Origin: JBOGOC01 sp050747525
GTDB taxonomy: Bacteria > Acidobacteriota > Polarisedimenticolia > JACPZX01 > DASXTC01
Assembly: GCA_050747525.1 (NCBI GenBank)
Contig: JBOGOC010000023.1
Coordinates: 1 to 49,094, forward strand
Direction of reading: 5' to 3'
DNA: 49,094 nucleotides
Made by a program: the position numbers and the translations under genes. Within the stretch, counting starts at the first letter, position 1. Each line of letters starts with the position of its first letter. Positions 15,260-23,281 of this stretch are shown here, one piece after another. Below the pieces are notes generated by a model, which saw only the letters and a list, made by a program, of their open reading frames with translations, was not told the DNA's origin and did no database searches.

Positions 15260-16746
15260 GGATCCCGCCCCGCGAACGTAATTACAAAGTGATCACGGGC
15301 TCGTGGATCGCGATGGCCCTCGTGTCCTGCGCCGCCCTGGCCGCCTGCGCCGAGATGGGCCCCAACCTGCTGGAGGTCTACCCCGACGCCGCCGCGCGCA
15401 GACATCGGCCGGTCATCATCGTGCCCGGGGCGTTCGGGTCGCGGCTGCGCAACGTGGAGACGGGGGAGGTGGTGTGGGGGCGCTTCTCGAACCTGCTGTC
15501 GAGCCGTTTCAAGCTCATCCTCAACCCGAGCAACGCGTCCAGCGATCTGCTCGACCTGCCGATCGACTCGGCCGACCTGTCGCAGAACCGCGACAACCTG
15601 GTCGCGTACTCACTGTTCGACGAAGTGGGCGGACGCGCGTTCTACCGCGCCATCGTGCGCACGCTGACCGACGTGGCCGGCTACAAGGTCGGCGACATCG
15701 AAAACCCCCAGCCCGACCAGGACTGCTTCGCCTTCTACTACGACTGGAGGCGCGACATCCCCGAGAACGCGCGGCTGCTGGGAGAGGCGATCGATCGCGT
15801 GCTGGCGGCCCGGCCCGGCGGGGACGGCCGCGTGGACATCATCGCCCACAGCCTCGGGGGACTGGTCACCCGCTACTACCTCAAGTACGGTGTGGAGGAC
15901 GTCGCGAAGGGGCAGGGGGCCATCCGGCCCACCAACGCCGGCGCGCGCCGCATCGAGACGGTGGTGCTGCTGGGAGTCCCCAGCGAAGGGAGCCTCGACA
16001 CCTTCACCTCGCTCAACGAAGGGTGGCGGCTGGTGCGCCGCCTCCCCGCCGAGCTGATCTTCACCATGCCGGCCGCGTACCAGGGGCTGCCGCATCCCGA
16101 GTCGGGGCCGTTCATCGACGCCAACGGGACGCGCCTCGACGTGGACCTCTACGATCCGGCGGTGTGGGAGGAATACGGCTGGTCGATCTTCAGCCCCGCA
16201 AGGCTCGAGTCGCTGCGCCAGGAGAGCAGACGGCAGTTCGACAAGGGCGAGGCGGGGGCCCGCTACAGCGAGCGTCTCGAGCGCATGCGCGCCTTCCTGA
16301 AGGCGGCCCTGGCGCGGGCGCGCCGCGTGCACCTGGCGCTCGACACCGAAGATCGCGAGAGCGCCGACGGCACGAGGGTCTTCGCCTTCGGAGGCGACTG
16401 CATCCCCACGCCGGCGCGCGCCATGATCCTGCCCGACGGCAAGGGGAGGTTCCGCACCGTCATGCACCTGGACGACGTCCCCGACAAGGTGCGCACGCAG
16501 CGCATCGCGCGCCTGATGTCCGAGCCTGGGGACGGCTCGGTCACGCGAGGGAGCCTGCTGGCCATGAACACGGCAGGCGCGAAGACCAGCCCGGGGCTGA
16601 AGATAGACTACGCCCTGTTCCTGTGCGACCGGCATCGGAACCTCACCGAGAACGTCACCTTCCAGGACAACCTGCTCCATTTCCTGCTGTACAACGGCCA
16701 TCCCATGCGCACTGACGCGGCCGGAGGGGCGGGCTCCTCCAAGTGA
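15256..16746 (+). CDS. LCAT-like acyltransferase/lipase lipoprotein
   Basis: A 496-residue alpha/beta hydrolase of the lecithin:cholesterol acyltransferase family. Seen: a basic N-terminus, hydrophobic signal segment and a lipobox LAAC with Cys31, predicting a lipid-anchored envelope protein; a VIIVPGAFGSRL strand-loop typical of LCAT oxyanion regions; a CFAFYYDWRRD segment; and a nucleophile elbow AHSLGG with Ser199. The catalytic Asp and His were not assigned. Known: members move or release acyl chains of phospholipids or acylglycerols. The start ATG overlaps the TMTC gene stop (15256-15259), and a 28-bp gap follows before the glycosyltransferase fusion, so it likely belongs to the same envelope glycolipid locus. 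Confidence 0.82.
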   Translation: MRIPPRERNYKVITGSWIAMALVSCAALAACAEMGPNLLEVYPDAAARRHRPVIIVPGAFGSRLRNVETGEVVWGRFSNLLSSRFKLILNPSNASSDLLDLPIDSADLSQNRDNLVAYSLFDEVGGRAFYRAIVRTLTDVAGYKVGDIENPQPDQDCFAFYYDWRRDIPENARLLGEAIDRVLAARPGGDGRVDIIAHSLGGLVTRYYLKYGVEDVAKGQGAIRPTNAGARRIETVVLLGVPSEGSLDTFTSLNEGWRLVRRLPAELIFTMPAAYQGLPHPESGPFIDANGTRLDVDLYDPAVWEEYGWSIFSPARLESLRQESRRQFDKGEAGARYSERLERMRAFLKAALARARRVHLALDTEDRESADGTRVFAFGGDCIPTPARAMILPDGKGRFRTVMHLDDVPDKVRTQRIARLMSEPGDGSVTRGSLLAMNTAGAKTSPGLKIDYALFLCDRHRNLTENVTFQDNLLHFLLYNGHPMRTDAAGGAGSSK

Positions 16747-16758
16747 CCCCGGCTGGAG

Positions 16759-16764
16759 TAGAAT
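16759..16764 (+). promoter_or_regulatory. -10-like hexamer TAGAAT before the GT2/ligase gene
   Basis: Five of six bases match TATAAT, ending 10 nt before ATG 16775. No clear -35. A transcript from here would have almost no 5' leader, as at several other genes in the window. Confidence 0.4.
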
Positions 16765-16774
16765 CCCCGCCTCT

Positions 16775-18985
16775 ATGACCTGCGAGCTGTCCGTGATCGC
16801 TCCCTGCTTCAACGAGGCGGACAACCTGCGCGAGTTCGTGGCCCGCACCCTGCGCGTGTTCGACGTCAAGGGGATCGCCGGGGAGATCGTGCTGGTGGAC
16901 GACGGCAGCCGGGACGGGACGGCGGCCGTCATCGCCGAGCTGGCGGAGCGGCATCCGGACCGGATCACGGCCGTCTACCACGAGGCCAACCGCGGGATCG
17001 AGCAGGGCTGGAGGTCCGGACTCGAGGTGTCACGGGGAGGCTACGTCTGCCTCATCGACGTGGATCTGCAGTATCAGCCCGAGGACATCTACCGTCTCTA
17101 CCGCGAGATCCGGTTCTCCAACGTGGACCTGGTCCAGGGGACGCGCAGCAGCATCGGCCGTCTCAAGGACACCCGCTTCATCATGAGCGTCGGGCTGAAC
17201 TGGCTCCTCAACCGCTGCTTCGGCATGCGGGCCAGGGACAACAAGTCCGGTTTCGTCCTCTGCCGCCGTGACACCCTGGCGGAGATCCTGCGCCACCGCC
17301 ACCGCTACGCGTACTTCCAGAGCTTCATCACCGTGGCCGCCCATAGACGGGGCTACACCGTCCGCGAGGTGGAGACCGTTTTCGAGCGGCGCATCCATGG
17401 CCAATCCTTCATCGGGGGCAGGCTGCCGATCCTGCTGCTGGCGCGGGCCCTGGTGGACATCGCCAAGGCGCTCCACGAGTACCGGTTCACCCGCTACCGC
17501 GATCTGCTGATGGAGCAGGTGGTCGCCTCGAAGCTCCCGGCGTCCGCCCCCGGGCCGGTCCAGCGTGGGCTGCGGCGCGCCTATTTCAACTTGTATCTCC
17601 GCCTGATGCCGTTCCATCACTGGATGATCACGCAGAACGCAGGCTACTACTACGACGTCCTGGACCGGAGCCAGTGGCTCCCCTCCGGCGCCATCCGATC
17701 CCTTCAGGAAGCCAAGCTGGCGCGCCTCATCAACCATGCCTACTGGCACGTTCCGTACTACCGCGAGATCTTCGACCGGCTGGGCCTGAGGCCCGAGGCC
17801 GTGAGGAGCATCGAGGCGCTGAGCCAGCTCCCCCTGCTGTCGAAGCAGGCGGTGCGCGAGAACCTCTACTTCGAGCTGCTGTCCGACAGCCATCGGAAGA
17901 AGGACGTCTACCGGGTCTCCACCTCCGGATCGACGGGCGAGCCGCTCACCCTCTTCGTGGATCGCCATCAGCTCGAGTTCCGCTGGGCCGCCACCCTGCG
18001 CAGCCAGGAATGGACCGGATACCGGTTCGGCGATCGCACGGTCCGGCTCTGGCACCAGACCATCGGCATGGAGTTCAGCCAGATCCTCAAGGAGCGGCTG
18101 GACGCCTTTCTTTGCCGGCGCCGGTTCGTCCCCGCGTTCGCCCTTGACCCGGAGCGGATCCGATCCATGCAGCGGCTGATCCGCCGGCACCGGCCCGTCT
18201 TCCTGGACGGCTATGCCGAGTCGTTCCATTACCTGTCGCGTCAAGGTCTGGACGCGGATCTGGGCCACCTGGGGGTGAAGGGGATCATGTCCAGCGCGCA
18301 GACGCTCGACGAGCAGAGCCGCCAGGCGATCGAGAAGGCGTTCGGGGCGGCCCTGTACGACAAGTACGGAAGCCGCGAGTTCAGCGGCATCGCCTACGAG
18401 TGCGGTCATCGCACGGGCCATCACGTCGTGGCCGAGGGGTACATCGTGGAGATTCTGGTGGGAGGGCGGCCGGCGCAACCGGGAGAGCTGGGGGAGGTGG
18501 TGATCACCGACCTGAACAACTACGTCATGCCTCTGATCCGCTATCAGATCGGCGACCTGGCGTACGCCTGCGACAACACCGAGTCGTGCCCCTGCGGCCG
18601 CGGGCTTCCGCGCATCGGGGCCGTGGAGGGGCGCGTTCAGTCGGTGGTCCTGGCGGCCAACGGCGTGGCCATGCCGGGCAGCTTCTTCCTGCACCTGCTG
18701 AAGGACTACGGGTACGCGCTGGCCAAGTTCCAGATCGAGCAGACCGCGCCCGCGGAGATCGTCTTCCGCTACGTGCCCGCCCCACGCTTCCACCCGCGCG
18801 TGCTGCAGGAGATCCTGGACATCTTCCGTCAGTACCTCGGATCGGACATGGTGATCCGCGAGGAGCAGGTGGAGGAGATCCCCATGGTGCGCACCGGGAA
18901 GTACCAGGTGGTCATCAACCGGCTGCCGCTCGATTACCAGACGATCGGCCCGATAGTCGACCCGCGCTCCGCCGAAAGGCGCTGA
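16775..18985 (+). CDS. Fusion of GT2 glycosyltransferase and PaaK/CapK-like adenylate-forming domain
   Basis: One unbroken 736-residue frame with two enzymes. Residues 1-235 are a family-2 glycosyltransferase: LSVIAPCFNEADNL, VLVDDGSRDGT, and IDVDLQYQPED with Asp95/Asp97, closest in style to dolichol-phosphate mannose synthase-like enzymes. Residues about 290-730 match phenylacetate-CoA ligase/CapK proteins: KLARLINHAYWHVPYYRE, the P-loop STSGSTGE (382-389), YGSREFSG and LIRYQIGDLAY. A CPCGRGLPRI cysteine motif is also present. CapK-like domains are common in capsule loci, often with unknown acyl or amino substrates. The fusion suggests sugar transfer coupled to activation of a decorating acid. 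It abuts the hydrolase gene (stop and ATG adjacent). Confidence 0.88.
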   Translation: MTCELSVIAPCFNEADNLREFVARTLRVFDVKGIAGEIVLVDDGSRDGTAAVIAELAERHPDRITAVYHEANRGIEQGWRSGLEVSRGGYVCLIDVDLQYQPEDIYRLYREIRFSNVDLVQGTRSSIGRLKDTRFIMSVGLNWLLNRCFGMRARDNKSGFVLCRRDTLAEILRHRHRYAYFQSFITVAAHRRGYTVREVETVFERRIHGQSFIGGRLPILLLARALVDIAKALHEYRFTRYRDLLMEQVVASKLPASAPGPVQRGLRRAYFNLYLRLMPFHHWMITQNAGYYYDVLDRSQWLPSGAIRSLQEAKLARLINHAYWHVPYYREIFDRLGLRPEAVRSIEALSQLPLLSKQAVRENLYFELLSDSHRKKDVYRVSTSGSTGEPLTLFVDRHQLEFRWAATLRSQEWTGYRFGDRTVRLWHQTIGMEFSQILKERLDAFLCRRRFVPAFALDPERIRSMQRLIRRHRPVFLDGYAESFHYLSRQGLDADLGHLGVKGIMSSAQTLDEQSRQAIEKAFGAALYDKYGSREFSGIAYECGHRTGHHVVAEGYIVEILVGGRPAQPGELGEVVITDLNNYVMPLIRYQIGDLAYACDNTESCPCGRGLPRIGAVEGRVQSVVLAANGVAMPGSFFLHLLKDYGYALAKFQIEQTAPAEIVFRYVPAPRFHPRVLQEILDIFRQYLGSDMVIREEQVEEIPMVRTGKYQVVINRLPLDYQTIGPIVDPRSAERR

Positions 18986-19927
18986 ATGATCTCCCCGGAG
19001 GACGCCCGCCGGCGTCTCATCGACAGGCTCGGCCGGATTCCCGCGCCGGTTCCTCCGTCGCCGCCCGCCGTGGATCGCCGGTTCACCTTGGAGGGAATCG
19101 CCTTCGAGAGGTGGCGCCTCCGCGGGCCTCGCGAAGAGATACCGGCCTGGTTCCTGATGGCCGAGGACGCCGCGCGGCCCGCGCCCGCCCTGCTGGCGCT
19201 GCACCCGCACGGGCGCCAGTTCGAGCTGGGCAAGTCGCTGGTGGCCGGCCTGGCGGGTGAGGCCTCGCGCGCGTACGGCGCGGCCGCCGCGCGGGAGGGC
19301 TTCGGTGTCCTGATCCCCGACCTGCCGGCTTTCGAGGATCGCCGCCGTCCTCTGGCCGAGCGCAAGAGAAACTACGCGCTGCAGGGTGAGGCGTACGAAC
19401 GGCTCCTGGCCATGGAGGCTCTCGTGCACGGAGCGACGCTGCAGGGATGGATCCTGGCCGACCTTTGCGCCTGCGCCGACATCCTGGCCCTGGATCGGCG
19501 CGTGGACGTTTCGCGGCTCTCCGTCATCGGGCAGTCGTTCGGAGGGCAGGAGGCGATCTTCGCCATGCTGTACGACCCGCGGTTCCGGGCCGGCATCGTC
19601 TCCTGCGGCTTCAGCCTGGTGAAACTTCTGTTCGACCGGTCCCTCTCGCACAACCCCGCGCTCTACCTGCCGGGCATGATCCCCGATCTGGACTTCGACA
19701 CGATCGTCCCCGCGCTGGCGCCGCGGCCGTTGACCGTGATCGCCGGCCGGGAGGACGACATCTTTCCTCTGGAAGGGGTCGAGGCGGTGGCGGCGAAGGC
19801 GCGCCGGGCCTGGGCCCTCGCCGGCGCGGCGGACCGCTTCCGTCTCCGCGTGTTCGAGGGCAGGCACGATCTTCCCGCTGACGAGCTGCGGGAGGCGCTG
19901 CGGTGGCTGCGGGCGGCGGTCAGCTGA
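18986..19927 (+). CDS. Alpha/beta hydrolase (dienelactone hydrolase-like)
   Basis: A 313-residue cytosolic hydrolase with no signal peptide. Seen: a LLALHPHGRQFELGKS segment (oxyanion-hole loop), nucleophile elbow GQSFGG with Ser184, AGREDDIFPLEG supplying a plausible acid residue and EGRHDLP the catalytic His. The ILADLCACADIL helix lies ahead of the elbow. The ATG follows the stop of the fusion gene with no spacing, so it is probably translated by re-initiation. It could remove or transfer an acyl group made by the upstream adenylating domain. That partnership is inferred from position only. Its last 8 bp overlap the convergent SDR gene. Confidence 0.82.
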   Translation: MISPEDARRRLIDRLGRIPAPVPPSPPAVDRRFTLEGIAFERWRLRGPREEIPAWFLMAEDAARPAPALLALHPHGRQFELGKSLVAGLAGEASRAYGAAAAREGFGVLIPDLPAFEDRRRPLAERKRNYALQGEAYERLLAMEALVHGATLQGWILADLCACADILALDRRVDVSRLSVIGQSFGGQEAIFAMLYDPRFRAGIVSCGFSLVKLLFDRSLSHNPALYLPGMIPDLDFDTIVPALAPRPLTVIAGREDDIFPLEGVEAVAAKARRAWALAGAADRFRLRVFEGRHDLPADELREALRWLRAAVS

Positions 19928-20855
19928 TCGGCAGGCCCCGGGCCCAGCGCAGGTGGGCGCGGATCCCATCCTGAAGTGACGTGCGCGGGGCCCACTGCAG
20001 ATCCGCGCGCGCCCTGGCGATGTCCAGAGCGTAGTCCAGGCGCGGCTTGACGCGATCGGCATGCGTCAGCGTCGCATGCCCTCCCGCCGCCGCCTTCACC
20101 GCCTGAGCCATCTCCAGGATGGAGTGGCCGCGTCCGGTCCCCAGGTTGAGGGGGCCGCGCGCGCGCCGCTCCAGGGCCGAGACGATCGCCTCGGCGGCGT
20201 CCTCCACGAACACCAGCTCGCGCAGGTCGGCGCCGTCTCCCTGGATGACCATCGGCCGGCCCGCGGCCGCGGCCGCGATGAAGTTCTCGAGGGCCCGGCG
20301 GATGCGGCTCCCTGGGCCATACACGGCCGGCAGGCGCACCGAGCAGCTGGGCGTGCCGGTCGTCCGGCCGAACAGATCCACGTAGCTCTCGCCGGCAAGC
20401 TTGCTTGCTCCGTAGTACGACAACGGCTCGGTGGGATGCGACTCGCGGATCGGCAGCGACCTCGGCGCCCCGTAGACCTCGAATGTGGAGGCGTAGACCA
20501 GCGACTCTGGTCGCACGGCGTTCAGAGCCGCGAGCAGGTGGACGGTCCCGCGGACATTCGCGGCCAGAGTGGCCTCGGCGTCGGCGGGGAGGCCCCGGCC
20601 GGTGTCCTCGGGGATGAAGGCGGCCAGGTGGATCAGCGCGGTGGCCGGCGTCAGGACGTCCGCCAGCGTCGCCACGGAGCCGGGGTCGGACAGGTCGCAG
20701 GAGACCGGCCGCACCGGCCGCGCCCAGGTCAGTCCCGCGATGGTGGGGCGATCGAGGGGGGAGCGCGAGATGCCGATCACATCGTGGCCCCGGGCTGTCA
20801 GGCGGGCCACCACCCACTGCCCCAGGTGCCCGCCGAACCCGGTGACGGCGATCAC
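19920..20855 (-). CDS. NAD-dependent epimerase/dehydratase (extended SDR)
   Basis: A 311-residue extended short-chain dehydrogenase/reductase acting on nucleotide sugars or similar. Seen: N-terminal Rossmann glycine motif TGFGGHLG, DLSDPGS, catalytic YYGASK (Tyr and Lys) preceded by YASTFEVYG (Ser/Thr), and RLPAVYGPGSR. Start is GTG 20855, overlapping the preceding SDR gene as GTGA. It ends tail-to-tail with the hydrolase gene, sharing 8 bp (TCAGCTGA at 19920-19927). Two epimerase-like enzymes in tandem suggest successive steps on one sugar nucleotide; the specific substrate cannot be read from sequence. Confidence 0.88.
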   Translation of the reverse strand: MIAVTGFGGHLGQWVVARLTARGHDVIGISRSPLDRPTIAGLTWARPVRPVSCDLSDPGSVATLADVLTPATALIHLAAFIPEDTGRGLPADAEATLAANVRGTVHLLAALNAVRPESLVYASTFEVYGAPRSLPIRESHPTEPLSYYGASKLAGESYVDLFGRTTGTPSCSVRLPAVYGPGSRIRRALENFIAAAAAGRPMVIQGDGADLRELVFVEDAAEAIVSALERRARGPLNLGTGRGHSILEMAQAVKAAAGGHATLTHADRVKPRLDYALDIARARADLQWAPRTSLQDGIRAHLRWARGLPIS

Positions 20856-21742
20856 AGGGCCTCCCAGGTCCGCCGCAGTCCGTCCTCGAGGGTGACCTGC
20901 GGCTCGAAGCCGATCGCGCGTCGCGCGCGATCGATGGAGTACCAGCGGTCGACCCAGGCGGGGTCGAGGTCGTCATGGCGCGGTTCCGCCGGCGAGCCAG
21001 CCACCCGGCACGCGGCGCGCGCCACGTCCAGCAGCGTGTGCGGACGCCCCCCGGCGATGTTGAACGTCCCGTGGGCGCCGGCCTCCAGAGCCAGAGTGAT
21101 GGACCGGGCGACGTCCTCCACGTACACGTCGTCGCGGACACCGAGGCCGGTGCCGTGGACCAGAGGGGCCTCGCCCTGCCGCAGGGCACGAAGCCACAGC
21201 GGGATGACGTTCCCGGGATGCTGTCCGGGGCCGTACACGAACGCCAGGCGCAGGAGGGCGATCGGGATCCCCATCGCGCCGCAGGCGACCCGCAGGTATG
21301 TCTCGCCGCAGAGCTTGGCCACGCCATAGGCGGTGAACGGACGCGTGGGATGATCCTCGTCCACGGGGAGCCTCTCGGGCCGGCCGTACACCTGGATGCT
21401 GCTCGCGTACACCACGCCCGCTGGAGGGGAGGGGAGCGCGGCCAGCAGGCGAAGGGGGGCCTCCACCATCACGCGCAGGTCCTCGAGCGCCCCCAGGTCG
21501 ACGCGGGAAGTCTGGCGGATCGTCGCGGCGAGCCAGATGAGGCGGTCGGATCCCCGGGTGGCCGCGGCCGCCTCCTCCGCCCCGCGCTCCTGGCCCACAT
21601 CGATGGCGAACGCGCGCTCACCGGCCTGCGGGTCCTCGGGCGCCTGGCGGTCGATGGTGCGGACCGTGTGGCCGAGAATGGCCAGCCTGCGAACGACGTG
21701 CCGGCCGATGAATCCGGCGCCACCCACCACGGTGACGTCCAT
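20852..21742 (-). CDS. NAD-dependent epimerase/dehydratase (extended SDR), first of a pair
   Basis: A 296-residue extended SDR. Seen: VTVVGGAGFIGRHVVRRL Rossmann motif, YASSIQVYG with the catalytic Ser, YGVAKLCGE (Tyr-x3-Lys), LRLAFVYGPGQHPGN and the substrate-domain GTFNIAGG. Start ATG 21742 gives the normal compact N-terminus; longer in-frame extensions lack any family pattern. Upstream on the minus strand a TAGGAT hexamer (21762-21767) could be the -10. It is the first of two overlapping SDR genes, paralogous to but clearly different from its partner, and likely acts in the same sugar-nucleotide route as the convergent glycosyltransferase cluster. Confidence 0.88.
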   Translation of the reverse strand: MDVTVVGGAGFIGRHVVRRLAILGHTVRTIDRQAPEDPQAGERAFAIDVGQERGAEEAAAATRGSDRLIWLAATIRQTSRVDLGALEDLRVMVEAPLRLLAALPSPPAGVVYASSIQVYGRPERLPVDEDHPTRPFTAYGVAKLCGETYLRVACGAMGIPIALLRLAFVYGPGQHPGNVIPLWLRALRQGEAPLVHGTGLGVRDDVYVEDVARSITLALEAGAHGTFNIAGGRPHTLLDVARAACRVAGSPAEPRHDDLDPAWVDRWYSIDRARRAIGFEPQVTLEDGLRRTWEAL

Positions 21743-21761
21743 CCTGTCTCTCACGGGGCCC

Positions 21762-21767
21762 ATCCTA
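21762..21767 (-). promoter_or_regulatory. -10-like TAGGAT for the SDR pair
   Basis: The minus strand reads TAGGAT (4 of 6 to consensus), 19 nt before ATG 21742, allowing a leader of about 12 nt that includes AGACAGG. No clear -35. Confidence 0.3.
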
Positions 21768-21842
21768 GCAGAGCCTTGCGCGGCCGCCCGCCGGGCCCAT
21801 ATTTCCACCTGTTTGCGTTGCCTACAGGGGAGGTCACTGTCT

Positions 21843-22952
21843 ATGGGATTCTGGGACCGCTTGAAGGGCCGCATGTCGTCGCAGTTCATCGAAGTCATCG
21901 AGTGGCTGGACGATACCGGCGACACGATGGTCCACCGGTTCCCGGTGGCCGAGCAGGAAATCAAGATGGGGGCGCGCCTGACGGTGCGCGAGAACCAGCT
22001 GGCCCTGTTCGTGAACGAGGGGAAGGCCCTCGACCTCTTCCGGCCCGGGCTGTACACCCTGTCCACGCGCAACATCCCGGTGCTCACCACGGTGCGCGGG
22101 TGGAAGCACGGGTTCGAGTCTCCCTTCAAGGCCGAGGTGTACTTCTTCAACACGCGCCTGTTCTCGGATCTGAAGTGGGGGACCTCGCAGCCGGTGCTGG
22201 CGCGCGACGCCGAGTTCGGCATGGTGCGCCTGCGGGCGTTCGGCACCTACGCGGTGAGGCTGGCCGAGACGCGCACCTTCTTTGCGCAGGTGGTGGGCAC
22301 GCGCGGGCTGACCGCGATGCAGGACATCGAAGGACAGCTGCGCTCCATCGTGCTGGCCCGTTTCTCCGACGCGCTGGCCGAGAGCCGCATCCCCGTGCTG
22401 GACCTGTCCACGCAGTACGACGAGCTGTCGCGCCTGGGGCGCAAAGCCATCGATCCGGAGTTCCGCTCGGTCGGTCTCGAGCTGGCGCACTTCTACGTGG
22501 AGAACGTGTCGCTCCCCGAGGAGGTGCAGGCCGCGGTGGACCAGCGCAGCCGCCTGGGCGTGATGGGCGGCCACCTGGACGCCTTCACCAAGCTCCAGGC
22601 CGCCGAGGCGCTCACGATGGCGGCGTCGGCCCAGGGAGGGGCGGCAGGGTCGGCCGTGGGGATGGGCGCGGGCCTGGCCATGGGACAGATGATGGGGCAG
22701 GCGCTGACGGGCGCCGCGAGCGCGCCGTCGCCGGGCCCGGTCGCGTCGGCCCCCGCGGCGCGGTGGTCGATCCATGCGGGCGGGCGCCAGTCGGGCCCCT
22801 TCACCGACGAGGCCGTGCGCGCCATGGTGATGCGCGGCGAGCTGGACCCGTCGGCTTCGGCCTGGCGGCCGGGGGCCGCGGGATGGGCGCCGCTGAAGTC
22901 CTACCCGGAGTTCGCGGAGTTCAATCCGCCACCGGGGCCGTCACGAGGCTGA
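21843..22952 (+). CDS. SPFH-domain protein (virion core protein-like) with C-terminal GYF_2 domain
   Basis: A 369-residue cytosolic protein. Seen: N-terminal SPFH/Band-7-like domain (about 20-250: QLALFVNEGKALDLFRPGLYTLST, VYFFNTRLFSDLKWGTSQPVLARD), a Gly/Ala/Met-rich linker (about 255-300), and a GYF_2-type module (WSIHAGGRQSGPFTDEAVRAMVMRGEL) at the end. Known: YdjI-like SPFH proteins often carry a C-terminal zinc ribbon or GYF_2 domain and are linked to membrane-stress functions, e.g. recruiting partners to membranes. There is no transmembrane anchor here. ATG 21843 has a GGGAGG 9 nt upstream. It is monocistronic, divergent from the SDR pair. Confidence 0.82.
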   Translation: MGFWDRLKGRMSSQFIEVIEWLDDTGDTMVHRFPVAEQEIKMGARLTVRENQLALFVNEGKALDLFRPGLYTLSTRNIPVLTTVRGWKHGFESPFKAEVYFFNTRLFSDLKWGTSQPVLARDAEFGMVRLRAFGTYAVRLAETRTFFAQVVGTRGLTAMQDIEGQLRSIVLARFSDALAESRIPVLDLSTQYDELSRLGRKAIDPEFRSVGLELAHFYVENVSLPEEVQAAVDQRSRLGVMGGHLDAFTKLQAAEALTMAASAQGGAAGSAVGMGAGLAMGQMMGQALTGAASAPSPGPVASAPAARWSIHAGGRQSGPFTDEAVRAMVMRGELDPSASAWRPGAAGWAPLKSYPEFAEFNPPPGPSRG

Positions 22953-23024
22953 GGCACCGTTACCTTTCGGAGCGGGGGAAGGATGGCCGGAGCCTGAGCG
23001 CCGAAAGGCTGATAAATAAAGGGG

Positions 23025-23053
23025 TTGTCCGCGCTCCAGGCAGAGAGTAAGAT
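23025..23053 (+). promoter_or_regulatory. Candidate sigma70 promoter for the DUF5678/retropepsin pair
   Basis: TTGTCC (23025-23030), 17-bp spacer, TAAGAT (23048-23053): each hexamer matches 4 of 6 consensus bases at ideal spacing. The expected start near 23060 leaves a 15-nt leader before ATG 23075. Confidence 0.5.
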
Positions 23054-23074
23054 TAGAGGCAACGGGGTGCCGCA

Positions 23075-23281
23075 ATGCCTACTCTCTACGAACTGAAGAT
23101 CGACTACTTCAAGCTTTCCAAGGAATATCCAGGGAAGTGGGTCGCGATCCATCCCGAAACGGGTCAGGTCATTGCCTCAGGTACTTCGATGCTTGAAGTC
23201 CTTGAAGCCCCATCTTGCGAAAAGGTGGAGGACCCGATCATCACTCAAGTATCAGAATCCTACGGCGGCTTTGTCACCTAA
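23075..23281 (+). CDS. DUF5678-like small protein
   Basis: A 68-residue soluble protein. Seen: LSKEYPGKWVAIHPETGQ followed by VIASGTSMLEVLE, which matches the DUF5678 pattern (Tyr-x-Gly-x-Trp-Val/Ile-Ala, a short turn, then an ASG strand-helix). Function is unknown. The stop overlaps the putative TTG start of the aspartic-protease gene, so they form a two-gene unit. Base composition is near 50% GC, well below neighbouring genes, suggesting recent transfer of the pair. The start ATG follows a weak GGGGTG ribosome site. Confidence 0.75.
   Translation: MPTLYELKIDYFKLSKEYPGKWVAIHPETGQVIASGTSMLEVLEAPSCEKVEDPIITQVSESYGGFVT

Noticed and set aside
17030..20062. A 1010-residue open frame on the minus strand
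   Set aside because: It lies opposite the GT2/ligase fusion and hydrolase, which carry complete enzyme motifs. The reverse frame is rich in Arg, Gly, Pro, His and Gln with no domain; it stays open because of GC-rich third positions.
22963..23010. Terminator for the SPFH gene from CCTTTCGG/CCGAAAGG arms
   Set aside because: Arms are 8 bp with a loop of over 30 bases and no T-run; too weak to call.
20975..23050. A 691-residue plus-strand frame across the SDR and SPFH genes
   Set aside because: It runs through genes with clear families on both strands and has no recognisable domain.
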